From Cystobacter fuscus DSM 2262 (GTDB taxonomy: Bacteria; Myxococcota; Myxococcia; Myxococcales; Myxococcaceae): DNA of 64,000 nt. The stretch covers positions 62,001 through 126,000 of the forward strand of contig NZ_ANAH02000069.1 in NCBI RefSeq assembly GCF_000335475.2, read 5' to 3'. Under the pieces are notes generated by a model, which worked only from the letters and a program-made list of their open reading frames with translations, was not told the DNA's origin and did not search any database. The position numbers and the translations under genes were made by a program. Below, in pieces: positions 9,145 to 17,390 of the stretch (its first letter is position 1; the number at the start of each line of letters is the position of its first letter).

Positions 9145-9873
9145 ATGCTCACGCTCTTCCTCTGCGCGCTGCTCGCCGCGGCGCCCCCTGCGCCCATGAG
9201 CCTGAAAGCAGGCGCGGCCGAGCCCGGTGAGGAGGTTTCCCTGACCGTCAACGGTATCGCGGTGCCCGCGCGTTCAGAAGCGGGCATCTACCTTTTCGGC
9301 AAGCTCAGCGTGTCCTCACATCCGCTCCGGGCGCTCCTGCTCCGCAGTACCGATGGCGGAGCCCACTGGAGCGAGGTGCTCCCAGCCGAGGAGCACAGCG
9401 AGGTGCTCTTCGTGCGCTTCATGGGCTGCCAGGGCCGCGCCCTCGTGGGTTGGAGCACGGAAGGCCCCGGACGGCTCACGCTGTTCGCGAGCTCCGACTG
9501 CGGGGCGACGTGGAGGCGCCGGGGCAGGCTCCCCAAGGCCATCTGGTCCGAGTGGCCGGAGCAGATGGCCTGGAAGGATGGTCAACAGGGGACGGTGTGG
9601 TTGACGGACGCGAACGAGGAGAATGCCCCCGTTCGCGCGATCGCCACGAAGGACGGAGGCCGGACCTGGAGCAACCTCGAGCAACCGCCCCGCGTGCCTC
9701 CCCCGGAGCCGAACCTGGAGGCACGTGGCTCCACGGGAGTGCGCTGGAAGGTGACACCGGAGGAGCGGACGCTTCGCGTGGAGCGACAGGAGAACGGCGC
9801 CTCCTTGGAGGTCCGTGTCCTGCTGCCCGTGTCCTGGCGGCGCGAGGGGAAGACGCTCGTCCCCGCCGGCTGA
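9145..9873 (+). CDS. Secreted BNR/sialidase-fold-like protein
   Basis: A 242-residue protein with a short signal peptide (MLTLFLCALLAAAPPAP). It contains Asp-box-like motifs of the BNR type: STDGGAHWSEV (about 77), SSDCGATWRR (about 119) and TKDGGRTWSNL (about 170). These repeats occur in sialidases and photosystem-stability-factor-like beta-propellers, but the chain is too short for a full propeller and no catalytic Arg triad or Tyr/Glu pair can be assigned. Probably a periplasmic or secreted binding protein. The ATG at 9145 has AGGAGA just upstream. Confidence 0.6.
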   Translation: MLTLFLCALLAAAPPAPMSLKAGAAEPGEEVSLTVNGIAVPARSEAGIYLFGKLSVSSHPLRALLLRSTDGGAHWSEVLPAEEHSEVLFVRFMGCQGRALVGWSTEGPGRLTLFASSDCGATWRRRGRLPKAIWSEWPEQMAWKDGQQGTVWLTDANEENAPVRAIATKDGGRTWSNLEQPPRVPPPEPNLEARGSTGVRWKVTPEERTLRVERQENGASLEVRVLLPVSWRREGKTLVPAG

Positions 9874-9928
9874 CCCGAGTGGGGCCGGAGAGCCGGCTCA
9901 GGCCACAGGTGGGGAGGAGGCGAGCCGC

Positions 9929-11293
9929 TCAGCGTGTCGATTCATCCACTCGCTCCTTCTGACTCCGGGCGTCCAGGATCACCTGTCCGTCCTTCATCAC
10001 GAACCGCACTTGCTTCAGCGCCCCGATGTCCTTCAGCGGGTCGCCCTCCACCGCGAGCAGGTCCGCGAGCTTGTTCGGCTCGAGCGAGCCAATCTGGTCC
10101 TGCATGCGGAGCAACTCCGCCGCGTTCACTGTCGCCGCGCGCAGGACGTCCACGGGCTTGAGGCCGGCCTCGGCATAGGCGCTGAACGACTTCACGCTGG
10201 CCTGTCCTCGCGTCAGCCCTGGCATCACGATGTACATGTCCGAGCCCGCGGCAACCCGAACGCCCGCTGTCACCGCGCGACGGAGGCGGTCATAGGCCTT
10301 GGTGATGAGCTTCCTGCAGCGCTCCTTCATCTTGCGCTGGCGCTCCGCGTCGCCCGTCTTGGCATCGAACAAGTCGCACGCGTCCATCGAGCCCTCGGTG
10401 GGCACCATGAAGATGCGCTTGCGGGCCATGGGCGCCAGCACGTCATCGGGGAGGGAGTACGCGTGCTCGATGGAGTCGACGCCCGCCTGGACCGCGATGC
10501 GAATGCTCTCGTCGGTGGTGGTGTGCGCCGCCACCGGGCGCTTCTTGCGGTGGGCCTCCTCGGCGATGACCTTCAGCTCCTCCAGCGAGAGGAGGTTGTG
10601 CCCGTTGTCGACGATGACCTTGATGCAGTCCGCGCCGTCGGAGATGGCCTGCCGCACGGCGCGCCGGGCCTCCTCCACGCCGGAGATGGTGACGTACTCC
10701 TGCTCGATGAGGGCCTGAGCTGGCGGTTGGAGCGTGGGGAACTGCCCGCCATGGGGAGCGAGCGCGCGGGTGCAGGCGGAGATGCGCGGGCCCTGCACCC
10801 AGCCACGCTGGATGGCGTCGCGCAGCGCCACGTCCCCGTTGAGCCCGGAGTTGCCGACGTCGCGCACCGTGGTGACGCCAGCCTCGAGCATTTCGCGGCC
10901 CAGCTTCGCTCCCAGGAGCGCGCGCTCGGCGGTACTCCTCTGGGCGACGATGGAGATCATGCTGTCGCCGCCGCTCTCGTCGAGTTCCAGCAGCAGGTGC
11001 GAGTGCGCGTCGATCAGCCCAGGCAGCAGGGTGACGTCGCCCAGGTCGATGACCCGTGCCCCCGAGGGGATGGAGAGGCCGGTGCCCACGGCCTGGATGC
11101 TCGAGCCTTCGATGAGCACGACCGCATCCGCCAGGACCCTGTCACTCTTCCCATCGAAGAGCCTCGCGGCGCGCAGGGCGATGCGCGTGGGCTCCGGGGA
11201 GGAGGGAGCCTGGGCCCATGACGGCATGGGAAGGCTCCACAGCAGGAAGGTGCCAATGACCGTCGTGAAGAGTCGCCGGGAGGGGGAGGGCAA
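9929..11293 (-). CDS. Secreted amidohydrolase (imidazolonepropionase-like)
   Basis: A 454-residue metal-dependent hydrolase of the amidohydrolase superfamily. A signal peptide (RRLFTTVIGTFLLWSLPMPSWAQA) exports it. Metal ligands are visible as DAHSH (about residue 96), K in CIKVIVDN (about 195), AAHTTTD (about 228), EHAYS (about 251) and AGSDMY (about 333), in TIM-barrel order. Members cleave prolyl/Xaa dipeptides or cyclic amides; the substrate here is unknown. The start is set at TTG 11291-11293 because AGGAG lies seven bases before it and it puts the signal peptide at the N-terminus; the open frame continues to 11362 without recognisable sequence. Confidence 0.8.
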   Translation of the reverse strand: MPSPSRRLFTTVIGTFLLWSLPMPSWAQAPSSPEPTRIALRAARLFDGKSDRVLADAVVLIEGSSIQAVGTGLSIPSGARVIDLGDVTLLPGLIDAHSHLLLELDESGGDSMISIVAQRSTAERALLGAKLGREMLEAGVTTVRDVGNSGLNGDVALRDAIQRGWVQGPRISACTRALAPHGGQFPTLQPPAQALIEQEYVTISGVEEARRAVRQAISDGADCIKVIVDNGHNLLSLEELKVIAEEAHRKKRPVAAHTTTDESIRIAVQAGVDSIEHAYSLPDDVLAPMARKRIFMVPTEGSMDACDLFDAKTGDAERQRKMKERCRKLITKAYDRLRRAVTAGVRVAAGSDMYIVMPGLTRGQASVKSFSAYAEAGLKPVDVLRAATVNAAELLRMQDQIGSLEPNKLADLLAVEGDPLKDIGALKQVRFVMKDGQVILDARSQKERVDESTR

Positions 11294-11699
11294 GGAGTGG
11301 CTCCTGGGTGCGCGGTGCCGAGCCTCCGTACCGTCGCCGTCCTGTCTCGGGAAGGCAAGCACCAGAGGAGGCCGCAGTCAGGACAGGTGCACGGGCAACT
11401 GCTTGAGGCCGCGCAGACCGATGGTGCCGTGGCCAGGTTCTCCCTCACGGCCTCGTATAGCACCGTCCCCTCCGGCTTCGCTGCTGCCTCAGGCGCGCAG
11501 CTCGCCGTCAGGAGGAACGACCGCCAGAGAGGCAGAGCTGCGGGCCGCGCTCCCTTCCGCTCAGCAGTGACATCGTGAACTTCACTCAGCAGAACGGATT
11601 GCGCCTCCTCGAGGTCGGCGCGACTCGTCCGATCTGTCCCTCCTGCGCGGCTGCCATCGAGGAAGCCGGAGCGGTCCCCGTGACGCCGTTGAAGGTGCC
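11294..11699. other. Gene-poor stretch with a possible P450 tail and motif copies
   Basis: No intact gene. On the minus strand, about 20 codons ending at TGA 11378-11380 read GTIGLRGLKQLPVHLS, which resembles the extreme C-terminus of a cytochrome P450; the rest of such a gene is missing. At 11664-11681 lies a 17-of-18 match to the motif found at 12265 and in cysI (14529), 20 bases before the second copy of the 20-base motif. The region looks like accumulated remnants. Confidence 0.35.
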
Positions 11700-11700
11700 G

Positions 11701-11720
11701 TGATCATGTTCCGCTTGGAT
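11701..11720 (+). repeat. 20-base motif, copy 2 of 2
   Basis: Exact second copy of the 20-base sequence at 5283-5302. It overlaps the start of the following open frame, so its ATG and the codons for MFRLD derive from the repeat. At 11664-11681 a relative of the 12261/14525 repeat lies just upstream. Confidence 0.5.
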
Positions 11721-12137
11721 TCGATCTCTCCCGACCTGGCCGAGAGCTTCAGGCACGCGGCACCCGCGCACCGACGCAAGGCCGCGCTGGTTGCCTGCAC
11801 GCTTGTAGCCTCGCGGGTTGGTCTTGAAGGTGAAGAGGTTGTCGCCGCACTCGAGCACCTCCGCCAGGGTGGGGAGGTGGATCGCGCTCTGCTCCGGAAG
11901 CTCGAGAGCCTCGCGGCCCGGCTCGATGACGAGTACCTCTGCCTGGAGGAGGAAGGCGATGAAACAACGAGGCCGGAGGTGCTTCGGCTCTTCTCGAAGG
12001 CTCGCGCAGCTTCCGCTCTCGGGTTCGCCCTCTCCGAGGACCCCGGACAGCTCCACGAGGCAATCTACGAGGCGCTTGTGGCAGTGGACGATGCCTCTGA
12101 AGTCATCCGGCCAGTGGCGGAGGCGCTCCAGAGCTGA
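11706..12137 (+). CDS. Hypothetical helical protein; N-terminus overlaps a repeat
   Basis: A 143-residue acidic, helix-rich protein without signal peptide or membrane segment. It reads as a coherent globular protein (VACTLVASRVGLEGEEVVAA, LARLDDEYLCLEEEG, LGFALSEDPGQLHEAIYEAL) but no family is recognised. Its first codons lie inside the 20-base repeat, so the original 5' end may have been replaced or the true start may be different. GTG 11700 is an in-frame alternative. No strong ribosome binding site is visible ahead of either start. Possibly a degraded or fused gene. Confidence 0.45.
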   Translation: MFRLDSISPDLAESFRHAAPAHRRKAALVACTLVASRVGLEGEEVVAALEHLRQGGEVDRALLRKLESLAARLDDEYLCLEEEGDETTRPEVLRLFSKARAASALGFALSEDPGQLHEAIYEALVAVDDASEVIRPVAEALQS

Positions 12138-12431
12138 CCAAAGCTTGCAACTCTCGCAGCGCATCCGGGCAAACGCGGACGACCCCGAAGCTCTCCCGTG
12201 AGGCTCGGCACGGCTCGCCATGGCCGGGCGTGAACCCGGCTCCGACAAGCCCGTGCCATTGTCCAGCCGAAGCGGTCCCCGTTGTGCTCGAACCGGTTGC
12301 TACGAAGGTTGCGCCACTCAGGTCGGATGGCCCCCTTGGCTCTCCGAGTTACCCCTGAACGGATTTAATTTCCCTGGCTTGGCGCACCAAGCTCTCACCT
12401 CGGATGCAGAGAAGGGCTGTCCTCGCATGCC
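12138..12431. other. Intergenic stretch carrying a copy of a cysI segment
   Basis: No gene recognised. It contains the 33-base exact repeat at 12261-12293 and lies downstream of the minus-strand Cys-rich gene and of the 11706 frame. No terminator with a T-run was seen. Confidence 0.35.
12261..12293. repeat. 33-base perfect repeat of a cysI segment
   Basis: Bases 12261-12293 are identical to 14525-14557, which lie inside cysI (minus-strand codons for [10 protein letters not shown]). Identity stops abruptly on both sides. The copies have the same orientation. It is either a scrap of duplicated cysI or a shared element that also matches 11664-11681. Confidence 0.6.
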
Positions 12432-13310
12432 TCACATGTCCGGCTCGCACGTCCAGGCGAACTTCTCGTAGTAACGGTCACATTTGTAATGAGGGCCGCA
12501 GACCTCGGGGACGGCCGGGTCACAGGCCTTCCTGCAATAGCTCATCTGGCAGACGAAGCCCTCGGAGCAGGCAGGCGTGTGCTCCTCACCACAACGGATG
12601 AGACACGTCCCCCAGGCTTCGCGGGGGTGGCTGTAGGTATTCCACATATGGCACTTCTGGCCCTCGGGACAGGGGGTCTCCTGGCAGTTCTGGCCATACA
12701 CCTGCGTGCAGACCGACACGCCCTCCTCTCTGTTGGGCCGGATGCAGTCCTGGCCCTCGGGACACGTACGGCCCTCACACGTGGGCAGGCAGGAAGGGCC
12801 ATCGAGGCCCTCGCGGCAGAAGAATCCCTCTGGACAGCTCCCGGGCTCTTCCACCCGGCACGGCCGGCCACACCGGCGGTCCTGGCAGAGAAGGCCCCGT
12901 TCGCATGCGGCTTCACGTGAATCGGACATGTCCAAGCAGGGCTCCCCCTCCTTTCGCACACCCACGAGCGTGCACTGGCGGAGTCGAGGCCCTCCCTTTA
13001 CCGTCTCCACCGTGCGGCACACCATGTCCTCTGCGCATTGCTGATCCGTCATGCACCGGCTGTCGGTGCAGTACGTCCACATGGACCGTGCATTGAAGAA
13101 GCAGGCGAGCGGTGGCTCGCAGTCCTTGCGGCCCGCGCAGGGGCGCTCGTAGGTCATCAGGCTGTGGCGCTCTCCGGGCGAGAGCATCGGGACAAGCCTC
13201 GCCGCGGGAGCCGACCGCAATCCTCCCAGCATGGCCGTATAGATGACCCAGGCCAATGGCAGGACCAGGAAAAGACCTGGCAGAACGGCAAGGAGCGTAC
13301 GCCAACGCAT
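12432..13310 (-). CDS. Cys-rich protein with N-terminal membrane anchor
   Basis: A 292-residue protein with an N-terminal hydrophobic segment (LLAVLPGLFLVLPLAWVIYTAML, about 5-28), followed by a long region with about 35 cysteines in EGF- or Dickkopf-like spacing, for example CAGRKDCEPPLACF, CMTDQQCAEDMVC, CPEGFFCREG and CEGRTCPEGQDC. It probably lies in the periplasm or outside the cell, tied by disulfides. The ATG at 13310 overlaps the TGA of the upstream small gene by one base, so translation is likely coupled. Function unknown; such proteins are frequent in myxobacteria. Confidence 0.65.
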   Translation of the reverse strand: MRWRTLLAVLPGLFLVLPLAWVIYTAMLGGLRSAPAARLVPMLSPGERHSLMTYERPCAGRKDCEPPLACFFNARSMWTYCTDSRCMTDQQCAEDMVCRTVETVKGGPRLRQCTLVGVRKEGEPCLDMSDSREAACERGLLCQDRRCGRPCRVEEPGSCPEGFFCREGLDGPSCLPTCEGRTCPEGQDCIRPNREEGVSVCTQVYGQNCQETPCPEGQKCHMWNTYSHPREAWGTCLIRCGEEHTPACSEGFVCQMSYCRKACDPAVPEVCGPHYKCDRYYEKFAWTCEPDM

Positions 13311-13549
13311 CACGGGTCGGCCCTGAACTGACACGCATGAGGGCACCCGGACTGATTCCACTCCTCAGGGGGAACTCGACATCGCTTCTTCCACTCCTCC
13401 TCACTCAAGTAGCAGTCGTGCCGGTGCATCTCCTCCGAGAGGTCCTCCGCCATCGCCCGGTCGATGGTGCCGCCTTCCCGCCACGTATCTGGATACCCCA
13501 TCCCCATCGCCATCCATGCCGTGAACGTGAGCACACCTCGCCAGCGCAT
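13310..13549 (-). CDS. Small secreted protein, partner of the Cys-rich protein
   Basis: A 79-residue protein starting MRWRGVLTFTAWMAMGMG, a short signal-like N-terminus that shares MRWR with its downstream neighbour. The mature part is charged and contains four cysteines (HDCYLS, KRCRV, GCPHACQ). AGGAGAAGG lies ahead of the ATG at 13549. Its stop overlaps the next start (TGATG). The two genes form a two-gene operon. No family recognised. Confidence 0.55.
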   Translation of the reverse strand: MRWRGVLTFTAWMAMGMGYPDTWREGGTIDRAMAEDLSEEMHRHDCYLSEEEWKKRCRVPPEEWNQSGCPHACQFRADP

Positions 13550-13860
13550 GTGTCCTTCTCCTGAGCGCAGCGCCCGTTCCAGGAGCGGGCAGCATGGCAC
13601 GCCACTATAGAGCGGAAGCTCCGTTACGGAGAAGGGCACTCGGTCCCGGGCGGGTGACTCGATCCCCGAGAGGGTGTCTCTCCGAGAGGGTGTCAAAGAA
13701 TTCGAGCGACGCGCTTTGGCACAACCCGCGGCGGGAAGGAGTGAGGCGGAAAGGGCGCTGAGAAATCCTCTCGGCCCCTGCGCTCCATCCCTCCACACGC
13801 CGTCCCTCCTTCCCATGCTCAAGCCAGCTCACCGCTCCCAGCCATGCCGGGCAACCTGCT
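13550..13860. other. Intergenic region with tandem 16-base repeat and promoter-like box
   Basis: No gene seen. A 13-base core (CCGAGAGGGTGTC) occurs twice at 13666-13678 and 13682-13694, a 16-base period. On the minus strand the second copy gives TTGACA (about 13686-13691), a good -35 box for the downstream Cys-rich pair, though no convincing -10 box follows at the right distance. The end of the cys operon borders it without an obvious terminator. Confidence 0.35.
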
Positions 13861-15552
13861 CTACCCGCTCACCTCGCGGGAGGGGCTGGCGACGAGGCCC
13901 GAGCGCACGGTGAAGTCGCCGAAGCCTTCTCCCGGCCGCCTGTCCTTCGCGTACGCGGCGAACACCGGCTCGAGCGCCTCCAGCAGGCCCGCCTCGTCGA
14001 TGTTCTCACGGTACAGCCGGTTGAGGCGCTGCCCGCGCACGTCTCCGCCGAGGAAAAGGTTGTAGCGGCCCGGCGCCTTGCCCACGAGCGCGATCTCCGC
14101 GAGGTAGGGCCGGGCACACCCGTTCGGGCAGCCGGTGATGCGCAGGTGGATGTTGTCCTTCTCCAGCCCATGCACCGCCATACGCGTCTCCAGCAGGCCC
14201 ACGAGGTCGGGCAGGTAGCGCTCGGCTTCCGCCATGGCCAGGGCGCACGTCGGCAGCGCCACACAGGCGAGCGCGTTGCGGCGCAGGGGGCTCGCGCGCT
14301 GGTAGCCCATGAGGCCATGCGCCGCCACCAGGGACTCGATGGCCGGCCGATCCTCGGAGGCGATGCCCGCGATGATGAGGTTCTGGTTGGGCGTGAGCCG
14401 GAAGTCACCCCGGTGCACCCGGGCGATCTCCCGCAGGCCCGTCAGGTGCGTGCTCCCCTCGCGGTCCGCCACCCGGCCGCTCTCGATGAAGAGCGTGAGG
14501 TTCCACTTGCCGTCGTACCCCTCCGTCCAGCCGAAGCGGTCCCCGTTGTGCTCGAACTTGAAGGGGCGCGCGGGCTCCAGCTTGAAGCCGAGCCGCTGCT
14601 CCAGCTCGCCCACGAACCAGGCGATGCCGCGATCCTCGATGGTGTACTTGAGCCGCGCGTGCTTGCGATTGGTCCGGTCCCCGTAGTCACGCTGGACCTT
14701 CACCACGTTCTCGGCCACCACGAGCAGGCGCTCGGGCGGGATGAAGCCAATCACGTCCGCGAGCCGGGGGAAGGTCGCGTTGTCACCATGGGTGGCGCCC
14801 ATGCCACCGCCCACCACGACGTTGAAGCCCACCAGCTCCCCGGCCTCCAGGATGGCGATGAAGCCCAGGTCCTGCGAGAAGACGTCCACGTCGTTGAGGG
14901 GCGGCACCACGACGGCCGCCTTGAACTTGCGCGGCAGGTAGGTGGAGCCGTAGATGGGCTCCTCCTCGCCCCCCGCGACCTTCTCCTCGTCCAGCCAGAT
15001 CTCGTAGTAGGCGCGCGTCTTGGGCAGCAGGTGCTCGGAGAGGCGCTGGGTCCACTGCTGCACCAGCGCGTGCGCGCGCGAGTCCACCGGATTGGGATTG
15101 CACATCACGTTGCGGTTGACGTCGCCGCAAGCGGCGATGGTGTCGAGCAGCGTGGCGTTGATGGCCGCGATGGTGGGCTTGAGATCGCCCTTGAGCACGC
15201 CGTGGAGCTGGAACGCCTGGCGCGTGGTCACCCGCAGCGTCCCGTTGGCGTGGGTGCGCGCCAGCTCGTCCAGGACGAGCCACTGCTTGGGGGTGCACAC
15301 CCCGCCAGGCAGGCGGGTGCGGAGCATGAAGCTGTAGGCGGGCTCCAGCTTCTGCTGCCGGCGCTCCTCGCGGATGTCCCGGTCGTCCTGCTGGTAGCTG
15401 CCGTGGAACTTGATGAGCTGGGTGTCGGCCGGAGCGATGGCGCCGGTGAGCGGATCGGCCAGGCTCTCCGCCAGCGTGCCGCGCAGGTGACGGCTGCGCG
15501 CCTTGATGTGCTCCACCTCGGCCAGGGGGGCGGACGTCGGATTCTTGCTCAT
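13861..15552 (-). CDS. cysI: Assimilatory sulfite reductase hemoprotein (beta) subunit
   Basis: A 563-residue cytosolic enzyme that reduces sulfite to sulfide with six electrons using siroheme and a [4Fe-4S] cluster. The cluster/siroheme ligands are visible as C-x5-C in [10 protein letters not shown] (about 431) and C-x3-C in GCPNGCARP (about 472). Siroheme-site arginines lie in [13 protein letters not shown] (about 105) and [10 protein letters not shown] (about 147). The length is that of NADPH-dependent CysI. It is the last gene of the cys operon, 14 bases after cysJ, which supplies its electrons. It contains the segment repeated at 12261-12293. Confidence 0.95.
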   Translation of the reverse strand: MSKNPTSAPLAEVEHIKARSRHLRGTLAESLADPLTGAIAPADTQLIKFHGSYQQDDRDIREERRQQKLEPAYSFMLRTRLPGGVCTPKQWLVLDELARTHANGTLRVTTRQAFQLHGVLKGDLKPTIAAINATLLDTIAACGDVNRNVMCNPNPVDSRAHALVQQWTQRLSEHLLPKTRAYYEIWLDEEKVAGGEEEPIYGSTYLPRKFKAAVVVPPLNDVDVFSQDLGFIAILEAGELVGFNVVVGGGMGATHGDNATFPRLADVIGFIPPERLLVVAENVVKVQRDYGDRTNRKHARLKYTIEDRGIAWFVGELEQRLGFKLEPARPFKFEHNGDRFGWTEGYDGKWNLTLFIESGRVADREGSTHLTGLREIARVHRGDFRLTPNQNLIIAGIASEDRPAIESLVAAHGLMGYQRASPLRRNALACVALPTCALAMAEAERYLPDLVGLLETRMAVHGLEKDNIHLRITGCPNGCARPYLAEIALVGKAPGRYNLFLGGDVRGQRLNRLYRENIDEAGLLEALEPVFAAYAKDRRPGEGFGDFTVRSGLVASPSREVSG

Positions 15553-15566
15553 GGGATGACCTTGTC

Positions 15567-17390
15567 TCAGTAGACGTCGCGCAGATAGCGCTGCTGCTCG
15601 CGCAGGGTTTCGAGATGGGCCCGGGCGTCCTCTCGGCTCTTGCCGCCATGGGCCACGTAGATGTCGATCAGGGCCTCGTGGACGTCCGGGGCCATGCGCT
15701 GGGCCTCGCCGCAGACGTAGAGCGAGGCGCCGCCTTCCAGCCAGGCGTGGACGTCACGCCCCTTCTCACGCAGGCGATGCTGGACGTAGACCTTCTGGCC
15801 CTGGTCCCGCGAGAACGCCACGTCCAGCCGGTGCAACTCGCCCTTCTTCACCGCCTCCTGCCACTCCACCTGGTAGAGGAACTGGCTGCGGAAGTGCTGC
15901 TCGCCGAAGAAGAGCCAGTTGCGGCCGCTCGCTCCGGTCTCGGCCCGCTCCTGCACGAAGGCGCGGAACGGCGCCACACCCGTGCCCGGGCCAATCATCA
16001 GGATGTCCCGCGAGGGATCCGCCGGCAGGCGGAAGCGCTCGTTGGACTCGATGAACACCTCCACCACATCCTCCTCCGCCGTGCGCGTCGAGAGATAGGA
16101 GGAGGCCGCGCCGAAGTGCCGGGTGCCAAAGGCCTCGTAGTCCACCCGGGCCACCGTCAGGTGCACCTCGTCCCCCACCCGCTTCTGGCTGGAGGCGATG
16201 GAGTAGAGCCGCGGCGTCAGACGGCGCAGCGCGCCCACCAGCTCCTTCGCGTCCCACTCGGCGGGATGGGCCCGGAGCAGATCGATGACCTGATGGCTGT
16301 CGAGCAGCTTCCGCAGGCCCGCGGCGTTCTCGGGGGCGAGCAGCCGCTCCAGTTCCTTGTCTCCGGAGCGCGAGGCGTGGCTCGTCAGGAAGGGCCGGCT
16401 CAGGCGGGTGATCTCCAGCCCCTCGGACAACCAGCGGTGCAGCGGCAGCGCGCGGCCGTCACGCGACACCTCGGTGGCACCGTCGAGCTTCAGCGTGGAG
16501 AGCACCGCGTCCACCAGCTCGGGGGGATTGCGCGGCACCACCCCGAGCGCGTCTCCCGGCTCGTAGCGCAGGCCCGAGCCCTCGAGCGACAGCTCCACGT
16601 GGCGCACGTCCTTGAGGGCCCCGCGGCCGGTGATGCGCTGGTTGGCCAGCACCTGGGCGGGATAGGGATTCTCCCGGCTGAAGGTGGGCGCCACGGACGC
16701 GGTGGGCAGTTGCGTGACGGTGGCGACGGGAGCGCCCAGCTCCGTGCGCGCGCGCTCCAGGGCCTGTCCCAGCCAGGGCTCGGCCACCGGCTCGAAGTCC
16801 ACGTCGCAGTCGGCGCGCGAGAACAGCCGCGCGGCGCCCAGCTGCGCGAAGCGCTCGTCGAGCACCCGGCCGACCTCGCAGAACTTCGCGTAGCTCGAAT
16901 CTCCGAGCGACAGCACCGAGAACTGGAGCTGGTTGAGCGCCGGGGCGCGCTTGCCCATCACGAACTCGAAGAAGCCGCGCGCGTCATCCGGGGGATCTCC
17001 ATCCCCCTGGGTGCTGATGACCACATACAACACCCGCTCGTTCTTCAGCTCGCGCGTGGGGTACTCCCCGGCGCGGAAGACACGCACGGCGACCCCGGCG
17101 GACTCCAGGCGTTGCTTGAGGCGCTCGGCGAGCTGTCGGCTGTTGCCCGTCTGGGTGCCGTAGACCACGGTCACCGGCGTCTGGGGCCTGGCCTGGGGCG
17201 CGGCCGCCAGCGGGGACAGGGGCACGGACACCGGCAGCGACCGGGCGGCGAGCCCGGCGAAGTACCCGCTCAGCCAGTTGAGCGATGGGGCATCGAGCCC
17301 CTCGACGAGGCGCTGGAGCAACGCGCCCTTGTCCGCGCCCAGCGGCGTGGCCAGGGTGGCGATGGAGGATGCATTCACGGAGGCACTCAA
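15567..17390 (-). CDS. cysJ: Sulfite reductase flavoprotein (alpha) subunit
   Basis: A 607-residue diflavin reductase passing electrons from NADPH through FAD and FMN to CysI. Domains in order: flavodoxin ([10 protein letters not shown] near 73), FAD-binding barrel with RLYSIASSQ (near 395), NADP-binding with [13 protein letters not shown] (near 467), and the terminal aromatic residue (RDVY) typical of the family. The start is TTG at 17390, supported by AGGAG eight bases upstream and a 4-base TTGA overlap with the cysN stop; a GTG four codons in is the alternative. Confidence 0.94.
   Translation of the reverse strand: MSASVNASSIATLATPLGADKGALLQRLVEGLDAPSLNWLSGYFAGLAARSLPVSVPLSPLAAAPQARPQTPVTVVYGTQTGNSRQLAERLKQRLESAGVAVRVFRAGEYPTRELKNERVLYVVISTQGDGDPPDDARGFFEFVMGKRAPALNQLQFSVLSLGDSSYAKFCEVGRVLDERFAQLGAARLFSRADCDVDFEPVAEPWLGQALERARTELGAPVATVTQLPTASVAPTFSRENPYPAQVLANQRITGRGALKDVRHVELSLEGSGLRYEPGDALGVVPRNPPELVDAVLSTLKLDGATEVSRDGRALPLHRWLSEGLEITRLSRPFLTSHASRSGDKELERLLAPENAAGLRKLLDSHQVIDLLRAHPAEWDAKELVGALRRLTPRLYSIASSQKRVGDEVHLTVARVDYEAFGTRHFGAASSYLSTRTAEEDVVEVFIESNERFRLPADPSRDILMIGPGTGVAPFRAFVQERAETGASGRNWLFFGEQHFRSQFLYQVEWQEAVKKGELHRLDVAFSRDQGQKVYVQHRLREKGRDVHAWLEGGASLYVCGEAQRMAPDVHEALIDIYVAHGGKSREDARAHLETLREQQRYLRDVY

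Noticed and set aside
12138-12431. Possible tRNA or structured RNA
   Set aside because: GGTTCGA-like bases occur but no cloverleaf or acceptor stem can be built.
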